From the NCBI GenBank assembly GCA_018136815.1, contig CM030931.1, positions 10,303,072 through 10,367,071 of the forward strand: a stretch of 64,000 nucleotides of DNA. The letters are read 5' to 3'. The DNA comes from Isochrysis galbana (taxonomy: Eukaryota > Haptophyta > Isochrysidales > Isochrysidaceae). Positions 7,983 to 19,749 of this stretch are shown piece after piece; positions within the stretch are counted from its first letter, which is position 1; each line of letters opens with the position of its first letter. The notes below the pieces were generated by a model. It was not told where the DNA came from. It worked only from the letters and a program-made list of their open reading frames with translations, and did no database searches. Made by a program: the position numbers and the translations under genes.

Positions 7983-10900
7983 ATGGCGCCACGCTGCAAT
8001 CAGTCGGTCTTTTGCTGCGCGAGCGCGACGCACGACTTGCTCACTGCGGCTGCCTCAGTAAGCGATATTGTCTTCGATGTGCTCGTCACGATCCAGTTCT
8101 ACAGGGACCACCTTGTAGTCTTCTGTACCGTCTCCATCATCATCTTCGCCATTGCCCAGGCCGCCTACGCCTTCCTGTTCACCTCGTCCTACGCCTCCCA
8201 TCTGAAGCCGTCGCAGCGAGTGCTGGTCTTTTTGGCGGTCCTTCCAATTGCGCAACTCATCCCCGTTTTTGCATGGATCGAGTCTCTCCACTGGCCAGGG
8301 CTGCAGCGTTTGATGATATGGCTCAATCTCAAACCTAGCAACGATGTGAGATCTGTTGCCTTGCTTCTGCCTCTGTCATCGCAGTGGAGTGCACGCCCTT
8401 TGCTCGGGCGGGCTTGCTGTGCACCGCCTCTGGCCCCGGCACGGGATACTTCCAGACTTTCAGGGGCTTAGATCCGCCTTTCACGGTGTTCGCCTCCCGT
8501 CAGCATATTAGCGTTTCGCAACACACATCCCCTTTCACTCCTCGTAGGTGCTCCGCGGTCACGGCGATTCGGTATGGCTGGTGTTTCGGGCGAAATTCGC
8601 TTCCCACTCGGGATTCCTTGCTGAAGCCGTACTCGAGGCTGTGCCGCAGTGCGCGTTGCAAACGGCCTACACTATGTGGATGCAGGAGGTGTGTCACAGC
8701 CCCGGTAAGCCTGGCGAGGTATCTCAGCTGGTATTCAGCGGCACATGCACACTGGCCATCCAGATCTTTGCACTTCTTGCTTCGCGTCGTCGTCACAGGT
8801 GCAACTCGTACCGCTCATTTCCATCCTTTTATCGGTGCTCGTCATCGTTACCAAGGGATGGGTCGTTTCCTTTTCACTTCATCGCCCAACGCTTGCGCTC
8901 AACATTATGTGTACTGCAGGTGTGCCGCTACTTCTTGCGCTAACCTTACAACCAGTATGCTCATGCTCACAAGGCGGACTCCCGCCCTCCACGGTCTCGC
9001 TGCTTTTTTATGTGCGTTCTCACCTGAATTGTAGGCGACATTTTTGGCCTTTTCGCAATTGTGTGCTGGACGTTCTCAAAAGTTGACGGACATCCTGATC
9101 TGATCATGCAATATCTTACCGCGCCCGAATTCCTCCGCACAGCTATCGGGGTCTTCGTCACCGCCTTTGCCGTCGCTGCCATGGCGCTCGTTGCGGTCGG
9201 GCTCCTTATTCTTGTCTTTGTGCTTTTAGAGGACACCCTATGCAACAGGCGCCGAAATCGCCCTCCCACACCGCTCTTTGACCGATTCATCGTAGCACCA
9301 CTCGCATGGGCGCTCGCTCAAATTCCGTTGGTTGCCCTTCTAGGGACCATCCGCCTCTCTCTTCTGCCTCTAGTGGTCTTCCGCTCCCTAGACTCGGAAC
9401 ATGCAGTGCACGCCTCTTTCTATCGCCCGCTATTCGAATATTTGGCCCATGGAAAGTCAGAGACATCGTCGAGGGTGAGTCGGCAGGTGGGGTTCCGCGA
9501 TCACCGCTCCATAATTGCTGACCATAGTGTCGGGCCTTTAGCAGCCCGATCGCGCCCGAGCCCGGTCCACCAGCCTCGCGATGTTGTTCTCAGGACCGGC
9601 GAACGAGTGCGGAGGCCGACGTGGAATTGTATCCTGCGAGCGACGCACTGCGCATTTGGTGCGTCCGTGACGCTGATCATGCGCAAGCCTGCTCGCGTGG
9701 CAACATGCACACTGCATCAGCTACGCATGCCCGGAGCACGGCGACGTCGGCGATCTACTCTTCCGAACGCACGACGAGCCGCGCCGAGCGTCTGACGTCT
9801 CTAGACCCGCCGGGCCTACGCCGTACGGAAACTAGCGCAGAAGATTATTGCGAGTTGCCGGTGCGATCCGCGCCGAATGCCTTCCCTCAGAGCTTGGTTT
9901 CTCGTCAGCAGACACGTGCGTCAGCGTCGTCTAGCTACACACGACAGGAGGAAACACCTCACCCGAGCGGGATAAACAGCGATAGCATGGAACCGGAGGC
10001 CGCAGAGGCGATTGTTCTAGCAGCTCAAACCTCAGGCTCCGCACCCTCACAACGTGAGGCTGAGGTGAGCCCCGTGCATGATCAGTTCGCGACGATCACC
10101 TCGTCTACCGACGGGCATGAGCACGCTGATCGCCAAGCCCAACGAGAGGCAGTATCAAGACGCAGCCGGCGTGCGCATCGCAAGCACGAGGGCGAGCAGC
10201 TTCGTACTCTAGCGGTGAACACCTTCCTTTCGTGCGCGCGTCGTGACGTTCACTCGCTTCAACTGCAGCTCCAGGGCATTCGCTCACGCCAAGCACAGCG
10301 TCAGGCTGCTGTCAATTGGGCCCGCACGATTGGCTTGCCAAAAAGCGCGCGCTTCCATATGGTGTACGCCGCAGGTCGTCTGACTGATGCGGAAGCTGGC
10401 ATCGGCTCTTGCGACGCTGATCAAGCCAGTCGCGGAGGGGGCAATATGTCGGTCACTGTACCCGGTCTTCCCTCCTCGATCCCTACCGAGAACGCGACAC
10501 CTTGGTATGGCGGACTCGGCATCACAATTCCTTGGCTTCTGCGTCACCTTCCCGGCTTAAGCCGGTCCCCGGAGCCATTGGCGTCACCCTGTTCGTCGGG
10601 CCCCGTCGATGCACTCCTTCAGCTCGGTGCAGTCGCGTGTGTTTTTGCCGCGCTTCCCTTATTGCTTCTGTTTGCTGCCGCAATTATCGTCTTCATCCCA
10701 CTTGGCGTCGTTCTCCCAATCATTTCTCCTGCCGTTTATCTTGGCCAACGAGAACCTCTGCCCATACTAGCGTCGGTCCTGTCGGGATTCTATCTGGCAG
10801 TGATCGTCATCGGTCTATGCCTTGTGCCTTCCGTTCGTTCATTCCAAGTTATGCGCATCCAGCTGTGCGGCGCCGCCTCGTTCCCAACGGCCTTCTATTG

Positions 10901-11401
10901 CAAAGACGTGGTGGATGTTATTGCCGACCGATGCGAGGCGGCGGTTGAAACCGCCCTTGCGTACTCGAGGCGGGCTCGCGCGCCACCTCTCCTCAGGTTT
11001 GCTGCGTCCCCCTCGGAATCGCAATGCTGTGCGCGTTGGGCAACAGCGTGAGATAAAGATTGCGAGGCCCATGCACGCTCAAACATAATTTCACCCATTT
11101 GCCAACCATTCACTACGGGTGATTCACTCATGGTGGCTAAGCGAATCAAGCCTGCGCGAGACCTCACCCGGACTGCTTCCTCTGGCTTTCTAGGTTTGGC
11201 TGCGAGTGCTCCATCTGTATGGTGCAGATTCGGTCTGGTCAACGTGTCCGCGAGCTAAATATCTGCGGCCACTCCTTCCATGAGGACTGTATTCTAAGGT
11301 GGATACACACCACTCCGGACACGCCGCGGTGTCCCAATTGTAGACAACTCGTAGAGCTTGACGACCCTGAGGCTTCGATGCCATTGCCAGCCACCACGTG
11401 A
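7983..11401 (+). CDS. XK-related membrane protein fused to a RING-H2 finger, six exons
   Basis: Proposed exons are 7983-8345, 8548-8718, 8799-8919, 9035-9474, 9528-10996 and 11194-11401. All introns are GT-AG, of 202, 80, 115, 53 and 197 nt, and phases agree. The product is about 923 aa. Residues 1-330 hold many hydrophobic helices with XK-related features: FLAEAVLEAVPQ in exon 2 and LISILLSVLV in exon 3. Exon 5 starts with a polar, Ser/Arg-rich linker, followed by a second group of helices (about 690-770). Exon 6 gives a RING-H2 finger: CSIC, then CGHSFHEDC, then CPNC. XK-related proteins include lipid scramblases; RING-H2 domains act as E3 ubiquitin ligases. The product is therefore inferred to be a membrane-anchored E3 ligase. 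The start could instead be the ATG at 7962. The exon 4/5 junction is least certain. Confidence 0.7.
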
Positions 11402-12074
11402 TGGGCGTCACCAAGCCTTTCTAACTGCATATTCAAGCACATAGACGGCGCTATTCTTGCAGTTGGTCGTGGTGGTAGACTACGCATTGCCTGTGGGCGC
11501 ATACGTAGAGGTGGGGGAGACTGGGTAGAGAAAAAGTCTGGTTGAAAAAGAAATTCTTGAAGATGCCCGCTATGCTACTATCTGCCCATTCCTCTTCCGG
11601 ACTCTCGCTCGACATCGCCTTCACCCCCCCTTCTCTCCCCTTTCCGCTCCCCCCCTCGTTCTTTTTTGTTCGGTTTCGGGGGGTCGGCCCATGTACACTA
11701 CTACTGTGGGCCTAGCGTTGGGAAAGGGGGGGGGGCAGGCCTATTGAGTCATGTTTGGTTGGTCGCGTGCGTTGGTGCAACGCGGTGTGGAGGCCCTAGC
11801 CATGCGGCTTCCCCCAAGGGAGTTTTCTTGCGTGGGGCGTCTCGTCGCTTCACACGCCCTTGTTTTATCCTTGGTCGTTCGTGTGCTCTATCTTCGCTCG
11901 TGTTTGATGCCCAACCAAGCCCAAGCCCGTCCTCTCGCCTTCGTCCTCTGCTGAGGAGGTGGAGGTGGTCAAGCCCGCCATCCCACCATTCCCTGCCGTT
12001 TCCGCCGCGCCTGCCGCCGGCATTGTTCTCCTTCCGTCTCCTCGCATATCGAGCTAGTGGTCATGCTCGATCCG
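11402..12074. other. intergenic region
   Basis: Apart from the 3' flank of the preceding gene, only low-complexity C/T and G-rich patches and overlapping chance ORFs are seen. No motif supports a gene. Confidence 0.4.
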
Positions 12075-12215
12075 TCAAAGACAAAGGAATGATGGGTGGG
12101 GGGCCGGGGACCGGGGAAGGGAGGTGGAGGGAGCGGGCGAAGTTAAGGGCGATGACAGAAATGGGGGTAACCTTGAACTAGTAGGTGTGTAGCCCAGAAT
12201 CTTCAGATTTATTTT
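12075..12215 (+). mobile_element. truncated LINE 3' tail (copy)
   Basis: This stretch matches the 3' end of the retrotransposon at 18966-19085. Shared blocks are GACAAAGGAATGA, AAGTTAAGGGCG and TAGTAGGTGTGTAGCCC followed by GAATCTTCAGAT and a T-rich tail. Only the last 140 bp are present, as expected of a strongly 5'-truncated copy. Confidence 0.7.
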
Positions 12216-12298
12216 TGATTATCCTGGAGAAAGAAGAATCATTGGGCCTCGACTGCTTTCGTGAGCGTGTTGATGGAGATGAATTCGGAGTCGCGCAC

Positions 12299-12660
12299 AA
12301 CAACCAACTTTATAGTTGGTTGCCATGGAGCGCGCTAGCGCGCCTCTCCTCTCCTTCTCCTTCGGCCCCCCCGTCGAGGGCGGCCCCCCAGTCCCCACGG
12401 AGCAGTCGCTGGCGAAGCAGCCGCGTCCACCATCGGAGGCCGAGCAGGTGAGTGCGCACTCGCATCGCATGATACGGCCCGCGGCCACAACGTGCACAGC
12501 AGACATGCTGGCCCCCCCATGGGGGAAAGCATTTTGCAGACCCCAAATGACAAATGACCAGTGCCAGGCCCATGAGGCCACCTCCCCAATGGGCATGCCT
12601 GATGGCAGAGCAGGGAGAGTCGCCACTGTGATTGATAACATCGAGCTGACACAGCTGCGT
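12299..12660 (+). repeat. dispersed repeat family R1, copy 1
   Basis: It begins with a perfect hairpin, AACCAACTTTATAGTTGGTT. An open frame from ATGGAGCGCGC follows, with a conserved GGCCCCCC and GGCGGCCCCC block and then GGAGGCCGAGCAGGTGAGTGC. Related copies are at 40743-40880 (first part) and 41805-42060 (second part). The GTGAGTGC at the same place in copies 1 and 3 looks like a splice donor, so the family may carry a short first exon. Confidence 0.65.
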
Positions 12661-13120
12661 GCTAAATCTTAATCTTATTAAGGCAAATGACACGTCTTGC
12701 TCTTCTGTCGCGCGGCGCACATACACGTTCTCGCCTGCTCCTCTGCACACGACAAAGGACGATGCACATCATCTGAAGCGCAATGAGCGCACGTGCGCAC
12801 ATAGCATCTGACTGTCAAGACATACAAACGTCCGCGGGCAGTGGGTGGGTGCGCAATAGCGCAAGATGCACTGATTCTAGGGGGCCTCGTCTTGCTTGCC
12901 TAGCAAATGCGTTGCTGTGTAGTTTATCTTCTCCTGTCCAGCTCAGCGTGATGTATCGTCTTGCACGTTTGAATGATATTGCTGCCTGGGCAACGAACGC
13001 ATCGCACACGATTGCGTGCAAGGCAAAGAGGGTTGGATGCGAGCCCAAACTCTTGTACTAGAGTATTAGTCCATATGGGGTCTCTGATTGGCGTCGGTGA
13101 GGGATAGCAACACATCCATC
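12661..13120. other. intergenic region
   Basis: I see no supported gene or repeat here. A few short ORFs are present on both strands without recognisable features. Confidence 0.4.
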
Positions 13121-13996
13121 TTACTCCTCCTTTGTTAACGGAGGCGGGGAAGACGCAGCCCGATTGTGTGCACCATCAGGAGCTGCAGCTGCCCCTCCCC
13201 GCCCTTCGAGAGCCTTGATTATCTCAACCGCTTCTGCCACTTTGCCTAGCCTCCCTTGGAGAAATTCCTCTTCAATGTCACTAGAGGGAAGGGTCTCTGG
13301 CTCGACAGAGGCGCTCTCGGGACCAAAGATGCTTGCCGAGACACCATAGCGCTGGTCTGGCGGCAGGCTGCCACCCAACCGCTCGTTCGTCCGTTCCCGC
13401 TCCTCGTCTTCTATGATGGCACGCGCAGCAGCATTCCAGTCATCCACAGGATTGCGTCGCGACCTCCACGCAATGTCGGTCAGCTTGGAATCGATGTTCT
13501 CCGGGTTGAGCCAGGTGACGACACGCTCACCCAGCATCCCACGCTCAAGCGCAGCGAGCACGTGGTCAGTCTTGCCCGAGACGTCGTTGCGCTGCAAGTA
13601 ATCCTTGAGCCACTCCCGCTTCTGCGCAACCATGTCCTCGTGCCGCTTGGCCGTCTTGGCCGCTGCCCTGAGGCGATGCCTCTCGTACTCCTGCCTGGCC
13701 TTCTCCTCAAACCGCTGTGCGCGCGCCTCAGACTCGGCCTTGCGCATTGCCTTCTGCTCCGCTGCGCGCGCCGCCGCCTCAGGGTCCTCTAGTTTAGCAG
13801 CGGCCTCCTGCCGTGCAGCAATGTACGCCGCCCGCCGCGCAAGCAGGTCTTCTTGCTGGAGCTCGCGGCGGAGCTCCTGTATCTGCTTGCGATACAGGCG
13901 CTTCTCCGCCGCGTAGCGCGTGTCGCCTCGGTTGGCCAGCCGCCACGTCGACCGCTCCGCCTGCCAGGCCGCGTAGCGCGCCGCGCGCGCCGCCAT
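13121..13996 (-). CDS. charged coiled-coil protein, unknown function
   Basis: An intact 291-aa single-exon ORF starts at the ATG at 13996. Residues 1-140 are a long Arg/Ala/Glu-rich helix (RLYRKQIQELRREL, ARRAAYIAARQEAAAKLE, EAEARAQRFEEKARQEY) likely to form a coiled coil. A compact region follows (about 145-215) with GERVVTWLNPENID and WRSRRNPVDDW, then an acidic, Gly/Ala-rich tail. The Arg-rich N-terminus could be a mitochondrial presequence. The overall plan recalls small organellar ribosome-associated proteins, but that is only a guess. A G-run of about 50 bp on the plus strand lies directly upstream, giving a C/T-rich sense leader like that of other genes here. Confidence 0.65.
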   Translation of the reverse strand: MAARAARYAAWQAERSTWRLANRGDTRYAAEKRLYRKQIQELRRELQQEDLLARRAAYIAARQEAAAKLEDPEAAARAAEQKAMRKAESEARAQRFEEKARQEYERHRLRAAAKTAKRHEDMVAQKREWLKDYLQRNDVSGKTDHVLAALERGMLGERVVTWLNPENIDSKLTDIAWRSRRNPVDDWNAAARAIIEDEERERTNERLGGSLPPDQRYGVSASIFGPESASVEPETLPSSDIEEEFLQGRLGKVAEAVEIIKALEGRGGAAAAPDGAHNRAASSPPPLTKEE

Positions 13997-14004
13997 CGCG
14001 AAAG

Positions 14005-14640
14005 GGGGGGGGGGGGAAGGGGGAGGGGGGGGGGGGGGGAAGAGAGAGAAGGCCGCCGGGAGGGAGGAGGGGAAACAGATAGAGAGAGATATGAGTGAAA
14101 GGAGCGGGGAAGCGAATAAGTTAGAAACGCGGAGGAGAGGGGGGTGTACGGGAATTAGGAGGGATATTCAATAGGAGAGAGTATTAGAGAGAGAACGCAG
14201 AGAGAAGAAGAGAGACTCTGGGAGTACTCTAATACTCTACTCTAGAGTAGAGCTCTCTGTGAGGGTAGAGCTCTAGGAGTAGAGAAAGAGAGAGCAAGAA
14301 GAGGAGAAGAAGCGGAGGAGGAGAGGGGGTCTTTACTTTAGTAGAGTAGTGAGGATGTGCGGCGGCGGTATGTACATGGTACCCCCCAGGAGCCAACGCC
14401 CCCCAAGGAGCTCTCGGGGGCCCCCAGCCAGGAGCTCTCGGGGGGAAATTCTCTCCCGATCGCCAACAGCCCCACCGAGAGCTACCGGGGGACCGAGACA
14501 ATCCCCCGAGAGCTGTTGGGAGATTCTACGTCCCCCGGGGAGCTATCGCGTTTTAAGGTCGGCCCCCAATAGCCAATAGCTTATCGGGGGCGAAAGGCGG
14601 CCCCCGATACAGTAGGGGTGCACCATTAAGAAACCACCCC
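14005..14640. repeat. purine tract, CTAG palindromes and GAGAGCT-CGGGGG cluster
   Basis: 14005-14330 is G/A-rich on the plus strand and includes overlapping CTCTAGAGTAGAGCTC-type palindromes at 14236-14280. 14395-14600 holds at least six inverted copies of AGCTCTCGGGGG or CCCCCGAGAGCT, spaced 20-40 bp apart. No coding sequence is supported. Confidence 0.6.
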
Positions 14641-16236
14641 ATTAAGGACAGTGTACAAGGAAATTGACCGTCCGTGTGCTAAGAAACTTACATAGAGCGA
14701 AAGGGCACCGGTCATGAACAAGAAACTGAATGAGCAAGAAAGCTCCTCTATGTACGCGCAACAGGGGGAGCGCCAACAGAGCTTCGGCGCGCCGCGCGTG
14801 GCTCGTGGCTCAACTCTTATTTTTTACATACCGGAGGAGTGGCAGAGAGGGGGGCTTGTCGGGGGGACCCCAAGAATCCGCCGATACGTAAGAAACCCAA
14901 TGGGACAAGCTGATGTCACCGATAGGGGTAGGCATCTTTATCCATTGAAAATGCCCCATTTATCCATGAGAAATATCCAAGAAATATCCATCCGCCCCCC
15001 CCCCCAAATATCCAAGCAAATATCCAATGATCACGTCACGCGCCGCTCATCGCAGTGATGACGCACTCGCCGATGATCTCGTGCAGCACGCGCACGCCCA
15101 CCTTCAGCATGGAGACGAGTCAGGCGACTCGTTGCCAATGCCGGTCGCCTCGCTGCCCTCCTCGCGCTCGTTCACCTCGCGCTCTCCAACATCGCTGGCT
15201 GCCATCGGCGCGTCCTCGTTGGTGCCCGGTGCATCGTTGTTAGCGACTCCTCGGCGCGAACGGCGACCAACACATGTGATGAGGGAGCCAGTGTGGCGGG
15301 TGTGAATGAATGAGGCTCACAGGCTCACGTGCGTGCAGGAGCGCAGGATGGGACGCGTGCATGCAAGAGCTGTGGGGCGCGCGCATGCTGGAGCTGTGGG
15401 GCGGCAGAGGCGATCGGCGCCCATCTCGCATCTCGCATCTCGCCTGGCATATCTTTCAGCCCTCCTCCTCCTCGCCCCTCGCCCTGTCGCTCAGCAAGGC
15501 ACGCTTTTTGCAGTCGTAAATCGAAAAATACGGTAAGATTCCATGGCTGCTCACAAAGGGAGGAGAAAGAGAAAGGAAGGGGAAAGGTGGGGCACGAGGG
15601 CACTCCCCCCCCCCCCCTCCCCCCCTTCCCCCCCCCTCAAAAAAGGCTAAAATTATCCCCCCCCCCCACACACCCCAAATTTCCAGGAAGTATCCGAGAT
15701 ATATCCATTTGGGACCCCCCCGCAGACATAGCGGACAGCGAGTGTGAGTGGGTGAGTGATTGGATTTGGTTGGTGTTGTAAGATTGCTTGTTACGACGGA
15801 GCGAGAGCGAGAGCGAGAACGAGGGAGCGAGGAGTGACTGGGGCGAGGGACGAGGGCGACAGAGGCCGACAGGATACCAATCCGACTAGTCCGACAACAA
15901 CCCGAGACACGCACGCTCGACTTTCACCCCAACATTCCCGCACACTAATGTATCTTTCCCCACTTGGGCGGGGAAGACACAGAAGGAAGGAAACAAGGAA
16001 GAGAAAGCGGACAGGAGAGCGACGATGCGACGGAAGAGCCGACGGCGAACGGCGGTTACCGCGAACGACTAGGTAGAAAGTAAGGAGGGAATCTACGTGC
16101 GTAAACCGAAAGGGGCGGAGAAGATAGGCTTCGCGCTGGGGGGAGAAGTCCGCAGCGACGAACACCTACGACGAGAGCGAGAGCGAGCGCGGGGGAACGA
16201 ACGACAGCAAGGAGGGACCAAAGACAGAGCAAGGCT
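14641..16236. other. intergenic region with AAATATCC motifs and low-complexity tracts
   Basis: No gene is supported. AAATATCC-like repeats beside C-runs occur at 14950-15035 and 15680-15710. C-runs lie at 15605-15670. 15790-16240 has GAGC-rich simple sequence leading to the truncated LINE. Confidence 0.45.
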
Positions 16237-18780
16237 CATGGTCACTTGTTACAACTTACACACGCGTACCTAGAAGAGACGGGGGAGCCCGGACTCCTCC
16301 TAGCGCTGGACTGGGAAAAAGCCTTCGACAGAGTTAATTGGGAATTTTATCACATCGCACTAGAAAAGCTAAAATTCGGGGAGGACTTCCGTAGATACGC
16401 GAAAGCTCTAACCAACACCGAAGCGAAGCCCATTCGATACATCAAGGCCAACGGGGGCAGAAGCTTCCCATTCAACGTAGCGAGCGGGGTTCCTCAAGGT
16501 TGCCCGCTATCGCCGCTGGCTTTTCTACTCACGGCGGAAGCACTCACCCGGGCGATCAACGAAGACGAAGAAATAGAAGGAATCATTGTTAATGGAGCCG
16601 AACTTAAAATAAGCCAGTTCGCCGACGACACGCAACTTATGGCGGCCGACTACGGCAGCCTGGCACGCTCACTCGAATGGGTAGAGAGATACGCGGCGGC
16701 CTCATGTGGCAAGCCTAACGACCAAAAATTCGAAGGCCTAAGAATGGGATCCCTGAAAAGAAAGCGACCGCCCGCTAGATTCCAAAGATACAAGTGGCTA
16801 AAACGAAGCGAATATGCGACCATATTAGGGGTCCCGCTAGGAGGGCCCCAGACCTTGAAAGGATTCTGGCGAAAACTAGCTGACAAAATAGAAAGAAAAA
16901 CCAGTATATACGAGCCGATCACAAGCAACCTATCTATACATGGAAAAACAAAGGTAGCCAACTTCCTCATATACTCTATCCCGAGATACTGGCTGCAAAC
17001 GCTGGCAGCCCCGAGGTCGTTCCACGCGGCGGTTAAGAGATCAGTAGAGAGAATATTGTGGACGAACACGCGTACCGGGCGAAGACTACAATGGATAAAA
17101 CACCCCGACATCCCGCTAAAAGGCGCTTCGGAGAAAGACCCCCAACTAGGGCTGGGCCTTCTGGACTGGGACAACCACGTCAAAGCGCTACAATCCAAGT
17201 GGATCCTAAATTACCTGGACGCCCGCCAGGCGCAATGGAAGCAAGTGCTCGACGCATGGTTCTGCCGCACAAACATAGGGAGAGCAGCAGTGCTCTCGAC
17301 GATACCCACGAGCAAGCTAACCGATGGGATAACGGGCCCAAGCAAACTCCCGGAGTTCTGGAAGCGAGCGCTGAATAATATTCGCACACTCAAGCTAACA
17401 TCCCTAGGAACGAGTAGAGAAGGCGTACTATCGCAACCCATATGGGGCAGCCCGACACACCCGGGACCCAAAATGAACCCCACGTGGGCGAAGCTATGGA
17501 ACAAGCTAGATTGCAACACCATACATAACGTGTTTACCGACTTCGACGCAACATTGCCCTACCGTAGCGAGGAGTGCGAACAATATCTTAGACTTAGAAA
17601 CAACGACACTTACATTCACTTCCAGGGAGAATATATCCCGAAAGACAAATTTTTGGCATCGTGGAGCGCCATAGTAGACCACGCCGTGACGATGATGACG
17701 ACACGGGCGATCCCAACGGCTGTAGAGACCTCGGCAACGAGGCGGGAAACCAGCGAGCAGCGCGGCTCGGAGGAGCCTACCCCAAATGTACGCATAGCCC
17801 AAGACGGCAGCTATTTCGCCGAGCTCAAAGGCGCGTGGTATGAAGCGGAGCTCTCGTACCTTGGCGCGCCCATAATCGGCGCAAGACTCGACAATGCCCC
17901 CGAGCAGCTAGATCCCTCCCCACCGGCAAAATGGGGGGATGGCTTCAAATCAAACAAGAGATTGGAATACCCACTAGCAGACGAATATACCCTGGACGGG
18001 GATACCCCGCTAGACAAAATGGGAGTGGAGCAACTAACACGAGCAATACAGAAGACGGACGGAAAGCGTAGACGCCTAACGGGACCCGAGAATTGGAAAC
18101 AGCGTCTACCGATACCCGACAACACGTGGGAACACCTAGCCACAATATATACATCCCCGATGATGACGGCGAGAGATACACACCTCCATTTCAAGCACCT
18201 AACCCACAGAAGGATAGGCACCTACAACCGGTTCGCGGACAGAGACAAAACTTGCCGCATGTGCAAGGCGTCTAACGAATCTTCCACTCACATGGGCGAG
18301 TGCCCGAGGGTAGTCAAGATATTCGAGACGCTCGACAATCTGGCAAGGTACACTCCCCGTAATGGTAGAAGCAGGGAAGAGGTAATCGTAGATAACCTCT
18401 TCATGCACCCAGGGGGGAAAGCACCGCGATCGCTCACAATACTCTACACTCTAGCGTGGAGATATATCTTAACAGACTTCTACAGGATACACTACGACGG
18501 CATTGAATTCTCGGAGAAATCAGTGTTGATAAGAACGATAGACAGGTACACGATACTAAGCAAAGCACTACTATTTGCAAATACGACAGACTCGGCCAGG
18601 ACCGCCCAAGCAGGCATGGGCAGACAGCCGAAGAAAAGGATCGACATGAACGATATATACCCTTTGTTCACACTAGGTGCAAGAGGAAAGCTAGAACCAA
18701 GTCTAGAGCTGCAAACCTTGACCACCTCGATGGGGGTGGCATATATAATTGCCGAGGGACCCGTACCAGAACAACTCTGA
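16237..18780 (+). pseudogene. LINE reverse transcriptase, C-terminal part
   Basis: The frame is open from before 16237 to TGA at 18778-18780 and gives about 845 residues. Reverse-transcriptase motifs are LLLALDWEKAFDRV (motif A), GVPQGCPLSPLAF (motif B) and SQFADDTQLM (the catalytic FADD, motif C). Near residue 650 HLTHRRIGTYNRF followed by CRMC and THMGECP resembles the zinc-binding C-terminal region found after LINE reverse transcriptases. The remaining frame is unbroken, so the insertion looks fairly recent. It lacks the 5' half and cannot be a complete element. Confidence 0.85.
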
Positions 18781-19090
18781 GACGAGATACACCTCGATTG
18801 GACATAAACCCACCGATACACAATAGCGACAAGCGAGAGCGAGAAAGACGAGCAAGCCCGTGACCCGACAAGCACAAGATGACAATTGACCAACAACAGG
18901 CCTGCCCGGAACCCGCGTTTTGAACCAGGCTCGTGGTAGCGCACCCGAGCCGAACCCCGGATACCGAAGACAAAGGAATGAAGGGGGGAAGGGGAGGAGG
19001 TGGAGGAAAGGGAAGTTAAGGGCGGTGGCGGCAGGGATGGGGAATTACCCTAGTCTAGTAGGTGTGTAGCCCGGAATCTTCAGATGTTTT
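16237..19090 (+). mobile_element. 5'-truncated LINE-type (non-LTR) retrotransposon
   Basis: The element begins inside the reverse-transcriptase domain, without the N-terminal fingers or an endonuclease. It continues through the ORF end at 18780 and about 300 bp of 3' untranslated sequence. The 3' end is marked by TAGTAGGTGTGTAGCCC, GAATCTTCAGAT and a T-rich stretch, also present in the truncated copy at 12075-12215. 5' truncation is the usual outcome of target-primed reverse transcription. Confidence 0.8.
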
Positions 19091-19749
19091 TTTTTTGTAT
19101 GGCTTGGATGAGCTCGCTGATCCAGTTGGCTGCCCAGCAGGCCACATGGCTTTTGGTGGCGCCACACGAGGAGCCACCGCTCCACTCAGCCCTCCACAGG
19201 AGGTCTGGGCGGTGGCGGTGGTGTTGTTGAGTGCCCTACTCATGCCAAAAGGCAGAGCATGCGGTTGACCGACAGCCCCCCCGTAGCGGAATTGGTGCCT
19301 GAGAGGGGGGGCGCGAGGCATCCCCCCATCCCCCATGCTGAACTAAGTGTAGTATAAACTTAGTTGCTTAATAATAGTTATAAAGTCCCTGTTTGACCAC
19401 TCTTTGTAAGGGGCCTACTCCGCCCGGTAAAAAAACACCTGAACCCGAGGTCGCAACCTCTCGACCGGGCGATGCTACTTATGCGTATCGTAGCATTGCG
19501 GAAGCGCAGTCAATGCTTGCTTCCAAAGAGCTTGACCGGGCCACGGGTTGGGATCATATTGCAGATTGGCACCGGCAGTGCGTCTACGCCAATTGCTTAA
19601 TCTGGCAATGCCTTTGATTCGAGCACGGATGCATAGTATGCAGAAAGCAGGACGCACCGTGCCTACCGAACGAATGAGTTGATGGTCGATAAAAAGGCGC
19701 ATGCGCCTTCAAGCGGCTCCCGACAGAAACGATAGCGATGTGTGCACGC
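19091..19749. other. intergenic region with a nested hairpin
   Basis: No gene is supported. At 19420-19473 CGCCCGGT pairs with ACCGGGCG around an inner GAGGT/ACCTC pair. A related GAACCTCAGGTCGCAGCCTCT block occurs at 57817-57837. Confidence 0.4.

Noticed and set aside
7147..7992. Long minus-strand ORFs across the C/T tract
   Set aside because: They are translations of microsatellites and G/A runs, with no domain; the real gene starts downstream on the plus strand.
8384..9086. Separate ORFs inside the XK-related gene
   Set aside because: They span introns or alternate frames; splicing gives one consistent frame with membrane helices.
15000..15710. CRISPR-like or telomeric array from AAATATCC units
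   Set aside because: Units are irregular in length and spacing, and no spacer structure is present.
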